Assembly: GCA_946403615.1 (NCBI GenBank)
Contig: CAMJAO010000044.1
Span: forward strand, 1-11,197
Direction of reading: 5' to 3'
From: an uncultured Prevotellaceae bacterium
GTDB lineage: Bacteria > Bacteroidota > Bacteroidia > Bacteroidales > Bacteroidaceae
Length of the DNA stretch: 11,197 bases
In this document: piece by piece, positions 1-6,714 of the stretch
Layout: the number at the start of each line of letters is the position of its first letter
Position numbering within the stretch: the first letter of the stretch is position 1
Translations under genes and position numbers: made by a program
The notes under the pieces: generated by a model
The model's database searches: none
What the model was told of the DNA's origin: nothing
What the model saw: only the letters and a program-made list of their open reading frames with translations

Positions 1-852
1 CCCGCCATGCCCTCGGGCTGCTCGATGAATATCATGATGAAAGAGATGCCTGAAAGAGCGTTTGACGTAGGCATCGCCGAAGGACACGCCGTCACCTTCT
101 CCGCCGGACTGGCAAAAGAGGGGCTGCAACCCTTCTGCAATATCTACAGCGCATTTGCACAAAGGGCATATGACAACATCATCCACGACGCGGCCATACT
201 TTCGCTGCCCGTGGTCATCTGCTTAGACCGTGCCGGACTCGTGGGCGAAGACGGCCCCACGCACCATGGCGCTTTCGATTTAGCCGCGCTGCGTCCCATT
301 CCCAATCTGACCATCGCCTCGCCACTCAACGAGCACGAGTTGCGCCACATGATGTACACAGCGCAATTGCCAGGCAAAGGCACCTTCGTCATCCGCTATC
401 CGCGCGGTTGCGGTGTGCTTGTCGATTGGCGCTGCGACATGGAAGAGTTGACCATAGGTCGCGGACGCTGCCTGCAAGAAGGCACCGACGTGGCGGTACT
501 GTCCTTAGGACCTATCGGCAACAACGTGATACAGGCCATCGAAGAATTGAAAGCCGAGGGCAACACGATTTCCGTGGCCCACTATGACATGCGTTTTCTC
601 AAACCCATCGATGAAGACCTGCTGCGCGAGGTGGCCGAACGTTTCGACCGCATCATCACCATCGAAGACGGTGTGAAGAAAGGCGGTCTGGGCGGCGCCG
701 TGCTGGAATGGTTCGCCGACAACGGCTATCAGAAGACGGTGACGTGTCTGGGACTGCCCGACACATTCGTGGAGCACGGCACCATAGGCCAACTGCAACA
801 AATCACGGGCATCGACACGGAATCTATCAAACAAGAAATACTGAAGTCATGA
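1..852 (+). CDS. dxs: 1-deoxy-D-xylulose-5-phosphate synthase, C-terminal part (5' end outside window)
   Basis: This enzyme condenses pyruvate and glyceraldehyde 3-phosphate, with thiamine diphosphate, to make DXP, the first step of the cytoplasmic MEP isoprenoid pathway. The reading frame is open from base 1, so the ATG at 7 is internal. The 283 residues seen are a bit under half of the usual length of about 620-640. Visible family marks are FDVGIAEGHAVTF, whose Glu (codon 27 of the window) is the transketolase-type catalytic acid, then DRAGLVGEDGPTHHG and the YPRG motif. A transketolase C-terminal domain runs to the end (TIEDGVKKGGLGGAV, then LGLPDTFVEHG). E. coli-type enzymes have EQHA where this one has EGHA; I believe EGH is common in Bacteroidota, from memory. 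The stop overlaps the trkA start (ATGA), so the two are probably translationally coupled. Identification is secure; the promoter lies upstream of the window. Confidence 0.97.
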   Translation, partial: PAMPSGCSMNIMMKEMPERAFDVGIAEGHAVTFSAGLAKEGLQPFCNIYSAFAQRAYDNIIHDAAILSLPVVICLDRAGLVGEDGPTHHGAFDLAALRPIPNLTIASPLNEHELRHMMYTAQLPGKGTFVIRYPRGCGVLVDWRCDMEELTIGRGRCLQEGTDVAVLSLGPIGNNVIQAIEELKAEGNTISVAHYDMRFLKPIDEDLLREVAERFDRIITIEDGVKKGGLGGAVLEWFADNGYQKTVTCLGLPDTFVEHGTIGQLQQITGIDTESIKQEILKS

Positions 853-2195
853 AAATCATCATCGCCGGCGCATACGCCATCGGAACACATCTGGCCAAAC
901 TGCTGGCCCGCACCAACCAAGATGTAGTGCTCATCGACGAAGACGAGGAGAGGCTCTCCAATGTGAGCAGCGACTACGACCTCATGACCATGCACGCCTC
1001 GCCCACCAGTGTGAATACATTGAAAGATGCCGGGGTTGGCAGCGCTGACCTGTTCATTGCCGTCACGCAAGACGAGAACCTCAATATGAACAGTTGCATC
1101 CTGGCTCACGCGTTAGGCGCCAAGCGCACCGTGGCAAGGATGGACAACTACGAATACGCCACGCCCGAATACCGTGAATTCTTCAAAAAACTGGGTGTCG
1201 ACTCACTCATCTATCCGGAAATTCTGGCTGCGCGCGACATCACCAACGGACTGAAGATGTCATGGGTGCGCCAGCGCTGGGATGTGCACGACGGAGCTCT
1301 CGTCATGCTCGGCATCAAACAACGCGAGACGAGCCAGATACTCGACAAACCGCTCAAGGAACTCTGCGGACCACAAGACCCCTATCACGTAGTGGCCATC
1401 AAACGCGGCAGTGAAACCATCATACCCACCGGCGATACCACGCTGAAACTCTATGACTTGGTGTATTTCATGACCACCAAAAACTACATTCCCTACATCC
1501 GCAAAATCGTCGGTAAAGAACATTACGTCGATGTGAAAAACGTCATGGTGATGGGTGGCGGTAAGACGGCCATACGCGCAGCCATGACCATACCCGAATA
1601 CATGGATGTGAAAATCATCGAGAGCGACGAGCGACAGTGTGAAAGACTCAATGAACTGCTCGACACCGACCATATCATGGTCATCAACGGTGACGGGCGC
1701 GACATATCGCTGCTCATGGAGGAGAGCATCAAAAACACACAAGCCTTTGTGGCACTCACCGGCAATGCCGAGACCAACATTCTGGCATGTCTGACAGCCA
1801 AGCGGCTGGGTGTGCGCAAGACCGTGGCCATGGTAGAGAACCTCGACTATGTGAACATGGCCGAGAGCCTCGACATCGGCACCATCGTCAACAAAAAAGC
1901 ATTGGCGGCCAGTTACATCTATCAGATGATGCTTGATGCCGATGTGCAAAACATCCGCTTCCTCATGAGTGCCAACGCTGACGTGGGCGAGTTCATCGCT
2001 CAGCCCGGTTCGAAGGTGACCAAGAAGAAAGTGTTTGAACTAGGACTGCCCAAAGGGGCAACCATTGGCGGACTGGTGCGTCAGGGCGTGGGACATCTCG
2101 TCAGCGGCGGCACACAGATTGAGGCCGGCGACACAGTAGTGGTGTTCTGTTATGACATCAACATGAGCAAGATAGAGAAATACTTCAAAGACTGA
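849..2195 (+). CDS. trkA: Trk system K+ uptake regulatory subunit TrkA
   Basis: This is the cytoplasmic nucleotide-binding gating subunit of the Trk potassium transporter and works with TrkH encoded next. The 448-residue product is close to the 458 of E. coli TrkA and has the expected duplicated RCK layout. The first Rossmann domain spans about 1-120 (GAYAIG at 7-12, acidic LIDEDEE after strand 2), with its C-terminal lobe at about 140-215. The second Rossmann domain spans about 230-350 (GGGKTA at 236-241, IIESDE), with its C-terminal lobe at about 365-448. The frame stays open upstream to 708, but the start at 849 is preferred: it gives MKIIIAGAYAIG, the normal TrkA N-terminus, and overlaps the dxs stop by 4 bp. 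The first glycine loop reads GAYAIG where GxGxxG is usual. The trkH start follows 5 bp after the stop, indicating one operon. Confidence 0.96.
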   Translation: MKIIIAGAYAIGTHLAKLLARTNQDVVLIDEDEERLSNVSSDYDLMTMHASPTSVNTLKDAGVGSADLFIAVTQDENLNMNSCILAHALGAKRTVARMDNYEYATPEYREFFKKLGVDSLIYPEILAARDITNGLKMSWVRQRWDVHDGALVMLGIKQRETSQILDKPLKELCGPQDPYHVVAIKRGSETIIPTGDTTLKLYDLVYFMTTKNYIPYIRKIVGKEHYVDVKNVMVMGGGKTAIRAAMTIPEYMDVKIIESDERQCERLNELLDTDHIMVINGDGRDISLLMEESIKNTQAFVALTGNAETNILACLTAKRLGVRKTVAMVENLDYVNMAESLDIGTIVNKKALAASYIYQMMLDADVQNIRFLMSANADVGEFIAQPGSKVTKKKVFELGLPKGATIGGLVRQGVGHLVSGGTQIEAGDTVVVFCYDINMSKIEKYFKD

Positions 2196-2200
2196 GGTCC

Positions 2201-3661
2201 ATGATCAACAAACGGCTCATATACAAAATCATCGGCTCGCTGCTTCTGATGGAAGCAGGGTTCATGCTATTGTGTGCGATTATGTCGTTCTTTTACCAAG
2301 AGCGCGACCTGCTGCCGTTCCTCGGGGCGACCCTCATCACTATCGCTGGTGGCCTCGGTTCGAAATACCTCGGACGCGACGCCAACAACAACATGAACCG
2401 GCGCGACGCCTATCTGGTAGTGACGCTCACCTGGTTGGTCTTCTCCGTCTTTGGAACATTGCCCTACATTTTCTCTGGCATATTAACCAACCCTACCGAC
2501 GCCTTCTTTGAGACCATTTCAGGATTTACCACAACCGGCGCGTCCGTTCTCAACAACGTGGAAGACGCCCGACTGCCACACGCTATTCTGTTCTGGCGCT
2601 CGCTCTCGCAGTGGATAGGCGGTTTGGGAATCGTATTCTTCACCATCGCCATTCTACCGTCGATGGTAGGAGGTAGCGTGAAGGTGTTCTCGGCCGAGGC
2701 CACAGGTCCCATCCGCGCAAAGATGCACCCCCGGTTGAGCACCAATGCCAAATGGATTTGGACGGTCTATCTCGTGCTGACAGTCGCCTGCTGCCTGGCT
2801 TTCTTTTTCGGAGGCATGGACTGGTTCAGCAGCATCAATTACGCCATGACGACCACTGCCACAGGCGGTTTCTCCATCCACAACGACAGCATCGCTCATT
2901 TCCACTCACCCCTAATAGAATACACAGGCATCCTCTTCCAGTTCTTGGCCGGTATCAATTTCACGGTCATCTACATGAGCATCTTTAAGCGTAAGATCAA
3001 ATCGTTGCTCAACAACTCCGAGGTGAGGTTTTACTGCCTGATGGTATTGCTGGCGACGATATGGATAGGATACCTGCTGATGACACGCAACGGTTACAGC
3101 ATCGAACAGGCGCTGCGCAGCAGTCTCTTCCAAGTGGTGTCGCTCATGACCACCACCGGTATCTTCAGCGACGACGTGGGTGCTTGGCCGCATCTTACCT
3201 GGATTATTCTCTCGATATTGATGTTTATCGGTGCTTGCGCGGGCAGCACCAGTGGCGGATTCAAGAGCATACGCGCGCTCATGATTTTCCGAGTGATTCA
3301 GAATGAGTTACTCCGCATTCTCCACCCCAAGGCCGTGTTGCCCGTGAAAATCAACGGGCAGAGCGTGCCTCATGGGCTCATCAATAACCTGCTGGCATTT
3401 CTGGGCATTTACGTCATCGCCATCACCGGCATAACGGCACTGATGGCCAGCATAGGACTTGACGCGTCAAACTCGATGGTCATCTCGCTGAGTTGCATCA
3501 GCAATGTGGGATTGCCCCTCAACGTCATCGGACCCGATTTCACATGGAGTGCTCTGCCAGTCCTTATCAAATGGATTTGCTCCGTGCTCATGCTCATGGG
3601 ACGTCTCGAGATATTCAGCGTCATCGTCCTCTTCACCCGCGCATTCTGGAAAGACAATTGA
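2201..3661 (+). CDS. trkH: Trk system K+ uptake pore subunit TrkH
   Basis: This is the inner-membrane pore-forming subunit for K+ uptake, partnered by TrkA. The 486-residue product matches the usual TrkH length. It has the four imperfect membrane-pore-membrane repeats of the SKT family. The selectivity-filter segments are visible at TTTG (110-113), TATGG (219-223), TTTG (317-320) and SNVG (434-437), each supplying a filter glycine. After the third pore segment lies GACAGSTSGGFKSIR (344-358), which includes the flexible gating-loop region typical of the family. Near the C-terminus is MGRLEIFSV (466-474), a conserved TrkH ending. The start ATG lies 5 bp after the trkA stop, with only a weak GAGG before it, as expected in Bacteroidota. 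The protein appears intact. Whether it belongs to the TrkH or TrkG/KtrB branch cannot be settled here, but the adjacent two-RCK TrkA favours Trk. Confidence 0.96.
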   Translation: MINKRLIYKIIGSLLLMEAGFMLLCAIMSFFYQERDLLPFLGATLITIAGGLGSKYLGRDANNNMNRRDAYLVVTLTWLVFSVFGTLPYIFSGILTNPTDAFFETISGFTTTGASVLNNVEDARLPHAILFWRSLSQWIGGLGIVFFTIAILPSMVGGSVKVFSAEATGPIRAKMHPRLSTNAKWIWTVYLVLTVACCLAFFFGGMDWFSSINYAMTTTATGGFSIHNDSIAHFHSPLIEYTGILFQFLAGINFTVIYMSIFKRKIKSLLNNSEVRFYCLMVLLATIWIGYLLMTRNGYSIEQALRSSLFQVVSLMTTTGIFSDDVGAWPHLTWIILSILMFIGACAGSTSGGFKSIRALMIFRVIQNELLRILHPKAVLPVKINGQSVPHGLINNLLAFLGIYVIAITGITALMASIGLDASNSMVISLSCISNVGLPLNVIGPDFTWSALPVLIKWICSVLMLMGRLEIFSVIVLFTRAFWKDN

Positions 3662-3674
3662 AAAATCCACCCTA

Positions 3675-3690
3675 TCCCTCCCGGGAGGGA
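3675..3690. repeat. Perfect 16-bp palindrome after trkH
   Basis: The 16 bases TCCCTCCCGGGAGGGA equal their own reverse complement and begin 14 bp after the trkH stop. In RNA this could fold as a GC-rich hairpin with a small loop. No T-run follows on the plus strand, so a classical intrinsic terminator is not supported. It may be an mRNA 3'-end structure, a protein site or an interspersed repeat. Confidence 0.6.
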
Positions 3691-3710
3691 ATGATTAGCG
3701 GGGTATTGTC

Positions 3711-3758
3711 TGAACTCCTGAACTTCTGAACTCCTGAACTTCCGAACTCCTGAACTCC
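3711..3758. repeat. Six tandem 8-bp repeats upstream of manA
   Basis: Six head-to-tail octamers fill 48 bp: TGAACTCC, TGAACTTC, TGAACTCC, TGAACTTC, CGAACTCC, TGAACTCC. They end 22 bp before the manA start codon. The first four alternate C and T at position 7. Since the unit is not a multiple of three and the array is non-coding, copy-number change would alter spacing to manA and not a reading frame. I see no TAnnTTTG promoter element between trkH and manA, so manA may be read from the upstream operon or from an unrecognised promoter. Confidence 0.85.
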
Positions 3759-3780
3759 TCAGAAAAAACAACAACCATAT

Positions 3781-4740
3781 ATGTTCCTAAAATTCAAACC
3801 TTTATTGAAGACGACCCTTTGGGGCGGTGATAAAATTATTCCTTTCAAACACCTGCAGAGCAATGAACAGCAGGTGGGTGAGAGTTGGGAAATCTCCGGC
3901 GTGGAAGGCAGCGAGACCATCGTCTGCGGCGGCCCTTACGACGGACGGAAACTGAACGACGTGCTCGCCGAGATGAAAGAACGACTCGTGGGCGAGGACA
4001 ACTACCGCCGTTTGGGCAACGAGTTTCCGCTCCTTATCAAGTTCATAGACGCCCGGCAGAATCTTTCCATTCAAGTACACCCCAATGACGAGATAGCCCA
4101 GAAACACGGTAAGGGACGTGGTAAGACCGAGATGTGGTATATCATGGACAGTGCCCCTGACGCCAAACTCTACTGCGGATTGAGACAAACTATCACTCCC
4201 GCCCAATACGAGGAGATGGTCAATAATGACACCATCACCGACGCGCTGGCTCAATACATTGTCAAGAAGGGCGACGTGTTCTTCCTGCCTGCCGGACGTA
4301 TCCACTCTATCGGTCCGGGGTGTTTTCTGGTCGAAATACAGCAGACGAGCGACGTGACTTACCGCATTTATGACTACAAGCGTAAAGACAAAGACGGCAA
4401 TTACCGCCAACTGCACACACGCGAGGCGGCCGAGAGCATCGATTACCATGTGGAGCGCGATTACCGCACCGACTATGTGGCACGCCGCAACCAAGGTGTG
4501 GCTCTCGTGCAATGCCCGCATTTCTGCACAGCCCTCTACGACCTCGATGAACCGATGACACTCGACTACAGTGAACTCGACAGTTTCGTCATTCTAATCT
4601 GTCTGGACGGAAACGGTTCACTGACCGACGATGAAGGCAACACCGTCAGTTTCCAGACCGGCGACACCATCCTCGTGCCCGCCGCCACCAACATCATCCA
4701 GGTGGAAGGTACTGTGAAATTCTTGGAAACGTATGCATAA
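3781..4740 (+). CDS. manA: Mannose-6-phosphate isomerase, type I (short form)
   Basis: This is a cytoplasmic zinc enzyme that interconverts mannose 6-phosphate and fructose 6-phosphate, linking mannose use or GDP-mannose synthesis to glycolysis. At 319 residues it belongs to the short class I form common in Firmicutes and Bacteroidota. The metal ligands of the family are visible: Gln98 and His100 in IQVHPND, Glu117 in GKTEMWY, and His175 in PAGRIHSIGPG. The catalytic-arginine region is at YRIYDY (194-199). A second cupin-like half follows (DGNGSLTDDEG, then TGDTILVPAAT). The start ATG at 3781 follows an A-rich leader without Shine-Dalgarno sequence and gives a normal N-terminus (MFLKFKPLLKTTLWGG). 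The last base of its TAA stop is the first base of the next gene's ATG, suggesting coupled translation with the LRR protein. Confidence 0.95.
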   Translation: MFLKFKPLLKTTLWGGDKIIPFKHLQSNEQQVGESWEISGVEGSETIVCGGPYDGRKLNDVLAEMKERLVGEDNYRRLGNEFPLLIKFIDARQNLSIQVHPNDEIAQKHGKGRGKTEMWYIMDSAPDAKLYCGLRQTITPAQYEEMVNNDTITDALAQYIVKKGDVFFLPAGRIHSIGPGCFLVEIQQTSDVTYRIYDYKRKDKDGNYRQLHTREAAESIDYHVERDYRTDYVARRNQGVALVQCPHFCTALYDLDEPMTLDYSELDSFVILICLDGNGSLTDDEGNTVSFQTGDTILVPAATNIIQVEGTVKFLETYA

Positions 4741-6383
4741 TGATGAAGACTATGATGACAACGGACAATAAGACCTCTGCCATGCAGAGAGTGATAAGAA
4801 TAGCGATAGTACTGCTATTGTTGGCTTATGCCCCCACATTATGGGCACAACACCGTGGTAGGGGCAGCATCGCTTTTGACGAGGTGTTCATGGATTTACG
4901 AGTCCCCGGCAAACTGGCAAATGAGTTTCCCAAGGATAAGTTTGACATGGTGCGCGTGCTGCATCTGCGCGGACCGCTCAACAGCGATGACATGCGGTTT
5001 GTGAAACGTCTGGCAGAACGGTCAAAAGTGGTCAATGCCAAAGGAGACAAAGTAGAGCCATATCTGGATCTCGACATGGAAGAGGCCCGTTTGGTTCGCG
5101 GTGGACTTTTGGGCGGTCACTCCGACAGTCATGCCGTGTGGTCGTCGCTCTTTTCCTACTGTCGTCTGCTGCGCTACGTCATACTGCCCCGCTCCACTGA
5201 GGAAATCGGCGATCGTGCATTTTACGGATGTTCCCAACTGGAACGTGTGGATATGCCTCGCGAAGTGCGCATCATCGGCGACGCTGCTTTTTCGGGATGC
5301 CGCAGGTTGCACCGTATCATGTTGCCCCGTCGGATACATACCATCGGCGAAAACGCTTTTTACGACTGCGAGCGGCTGATTGACGTTTATCTGCCCGACG
5401 AACTGATAACACTGGGTAAGGGCGCCTTTGAAGGTTGCGACCGTTTAGAGAAGGTGTCGATGCCCGAACAGTTGAGCGTGATACCCGACAGAGCCTTTTA
5501 CGGTACGGCACTCAGGACAATCACCTTACCTTATAATGTGGCAGAAATCGGGGCTTATGCATTCAAAGGCACCTCTATCACCGAGTTGATGATACCAGCC
5601 ACAGTCACCCATTTCAGTCCGACGGCAGTGGACCGTTGCGACCGGCTACAAAACATCTTTGTAGAGGAAGGAAATGCCCAATATGCCGCCATCGACGGGG
5701 TGTTATTCACTGCCGACCTGGCACACCTGCTATTGGTGCCGTGCACACGTCAGGGGTTGTTCAGCATCCCTCAGGGTACAGTGACCATAGGCGATCATGC
5801 CATGAACAACTGCCGCAACATCACTATGATAGACATTCCCGAGACGGTTGAGTCTGTCGGCGCATATGCTTTTAGCAAATGTACCGCGCTGACCACACTG
5901 ACTTTGCCCGAAACGGTGACACACATCGGCAAGGGAGCACTCAGCGGATGTTCTTTGCTGACGGCAGTCACATTGCCCACGACACTTACCCAGATACCCG
6001 CAGAGATGTTTGACGAATGCGCCAATCTGATGAGCACTTGTATGCCCGAGGGCGTGGTCAGCATCGGTGAGCAAGCCTATCACAAATGCAACTCGCTCAC
6101 CGAGGTGACATTGCCCCGAGGCGTCACGACCATTGGCGAAGAGGCGTTTCGCGGATGCAAAAACATGACGATGTTCAAGATGTACGAAGGTGTGACAAAG
6201 ATGGGCGACAAGATTGTTTACGACTGCAAGCACTTGCAAACATTCTTCAGTCTGTGTCCCACCCCGCCTGAGGTAGGCAAAGTGACTGACGAGAAAGTAG
6301 CACTGGTTGTGCCCGCGGCATCGGTCAACCTCTATAAGAAGGCGAAAGGATGGAAGAAATTCCGCACGATAAGCGGGATTTAG
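4740..6383 (+). CDS. Secreted BspA-type leucine-rich repeat protein
   Basis: This is an exported repeat protein of the BspA/LRR_5 family, often surface proteins for binding host or community partners; its ligand is unknown. A signal peptide occupies about residues 15-36 (MQRVIRIAIVLLLLAYAP, then TLWA|Q) with no lipobox cysteine. Residues about 40-130 form a non-repeat N-terminal region. About ten to twelve LRR_5 units of roughly 23 residues run from about 135 to 500, with the recurring pattern IGxxAFxGCxxLxxVxLP. One unit is interrupted by the family's insert (NAQYAAIDGVLF). The tail (ALVVPAASVNLYKKAKGWKKF) is the usual BspA-type ending, and no obvious type IX sorting domain follows. Translation could begin at 4740, 4743, 4752, 4755 or 4782; 4740 overlaps the manA stop, while 4782 gives the most typical signal peptide. 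Total length is 547 residues from the first start. Confidence 0.9.
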   Translation: MMKTMMTTDNKTSAMQRVIRIAIVLLLLAYAPTLWAQHRGRGSIAFDEVFMDLRVPGKLANEFPKDKFDMVRVLHLRGPLNSDDMRFVKRLAERSKVVNAKGDKVEPYLDLDMEEARLVRGGLLGGHSDSHAVWSSLFSYCRLLRYVILPRSTEEIGDRAFYGCSQLERVDMPREVRIIGDAAFSGCRRLHRIMLPRRIHTIGENAFYDCERLIDVYLPDELITLGKGAFEGCDRLEKVSMPEQLSVIPDRAFYGTALRTITLPYNVAEIGAYAFKGTSITELMIPATVTHFSPTAVDRCDRLQNIFVEEGNAQYAAIDGVLFTADLAHLLLVPCTRQGLFSIPQGTVTIGDHAMNNCRNITMIDIPETVESVGAYAFSKCTALTTLTLPETVTHIGKGALSGCSLLTAVTLPTTLTQIPAEMFDECANLMSTCMPEGVVSIGEQAYHKCNSLTEVTLPRGVTTIGEEAFRGCKNMTMFKMYEGVTKMGDKIVYDCKHLQTFFSLCPTPPEVGKVTDEKVALVVPAASVNLYKKAKGWKKFRTISGI

Positions 6384-6456
6384 ACGTCTATATTAACATA
6401 TTTGTTATTTGTCAGCGGCGAACTAGTCCTAGCGAACTAAATCATTCTAGAATAAA

Positions 6457-6502
6457 AAGGCGGCTGCCTGATTCCTTTTAGTTGGGAACAGGCAGCCGCC
6501 TT
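6457..6502. terminator. Probable terminator hairpin after the LRR gene
   Basis: Two perfectly complementary 14-base arms (6457-6470 and 6489-6502, AAGGCGGCTGCCTG and its reverse complement) surround an 18-base loop. The stem extends by TTCC/GGAA (6472-6475 and 6485-6488) past a one-base bulge. The hairpin begins 73 bp after the LRR gene stop. On the plus strand only the weak run TTGGTGTATTT follows, while on the minus strand the stem is followed by TTTTTATTC, which would make a better U-tract. It most simply ends the manA-LRR transcript and may act in both directions. Confidence 0.7.
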
Positions 6503-6514
6503 GGTGTATTTAGA

Positions 6515-6530
6515 TGTTATCATCATAACA
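6515..6530. repeat. 16-bp dyad TGTTAT-N4-ATAACA
   Basis: The sequence TGTTATCATCATAACA has two perfect 6-bp half-sites around a 4-bp centre. The size and symmetry resemble a dimeric regulator operator. It lies about 122 bp upstream of the promoter at 6652, so a regulatory role is only a guess. Confidence 0.4.
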
Positions 6531-6562
6531 CAAATAACCAATTTGAGATTATAATTCCTCTA

Positions 6563-6623
6563 ATTTCGGACAGGAAAATGATATGTTTCCATGATATGTC
6601 CGAAATCGGAAGGGCTGTCCGAA
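6563..6623. repeat. Inverted and direct repeat cluster (TTCGGACA / TGTCCGAA)
   Basis: A perfect 10-bp inverted repeat (ATTTCGGACA at 6563-6572, TGTCCGAAAT at 6597-6606) encloses a smaller GGAAA/TTTCC stem (6573-6577 and 6586-6590). TGTCCGAA is repeated at 6616-6623, 19 bp after the copy at 6597. ATGATATG is also duplicated (6578-6585 and 6591-6598). The cluster ends about 28 bp before the -33 element at 6652, so it could be an operator region or a structured RNA. Confidence 0.55.
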
Positions 6624-6651
6624 GGAGTTGGAGAGAAAAAAACGCAAAATC

Positions 6652-6682
6652 TTTTGGGTATCATCATGGCGTCATACCTTTG
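6652..6682 (+). promoter_or_regulatory. Bacteroidota-type promoter for the 6715 gene
   Basis: The -7 element TACCTTTG (6675-6682) fits TAnnTTTG exactly. A TTTTG (6652-6656) lies 18 bp upstream as the -33 element. Transcription would begin near 6688-6690, giving a short A-rich leader before ATG 6715. This rules out starting translation at the upstream in-frame ATG at 6628. Confidence 0.8.
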
Positions 6683-6714
6683 CATCAGTAAAAACAACAA
6701 GTAAAGACAATAAT

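Larger units (their letters stand above)
6384..6714. other. 331-bp non-coding region between the LRR gene and the DUF4468-like gene
   Basis: I find no credible gene here. The stretch holds an 8-bp direct repeat GCGAACTA (6419-6426 and 6432-6439), a long GC-rich hairpin (6457-6502), a small inverted repeat (6515-6530), a cluster of TGTCCGAA/TTCGGACA repeats (6563-6623) and a Bacteroidota promoter (6652-6682) for the next gene. Confidence 0.7.

Noticed and set aside
708..848. In-frame upstream extension of trkA to an earlier start
   Set aside because: The extra 47 residues lie inside dxs in another frame and look unlike any TrkA N-terminus; ATG 849 gives the normal start.
3711..3758. Octamer array as a CRISPR
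   Set aside because: Units are 8 bp and contiguous with no spacers.
6482..6691. 69-codon frame in the LRR/DUF4468 spacer
   Set aside because: It begins within the terminator hairpin, uses a TTG start, runs through the inverted repeats and promoter, and shows no family resemblance.
6628..6714. In-frame upstream extension of the DUF4468-like protein
   Set aside because: It would span the promoter (TACCTTTG at 6675-6682) and hide the signal peptide, which begins at 6715.
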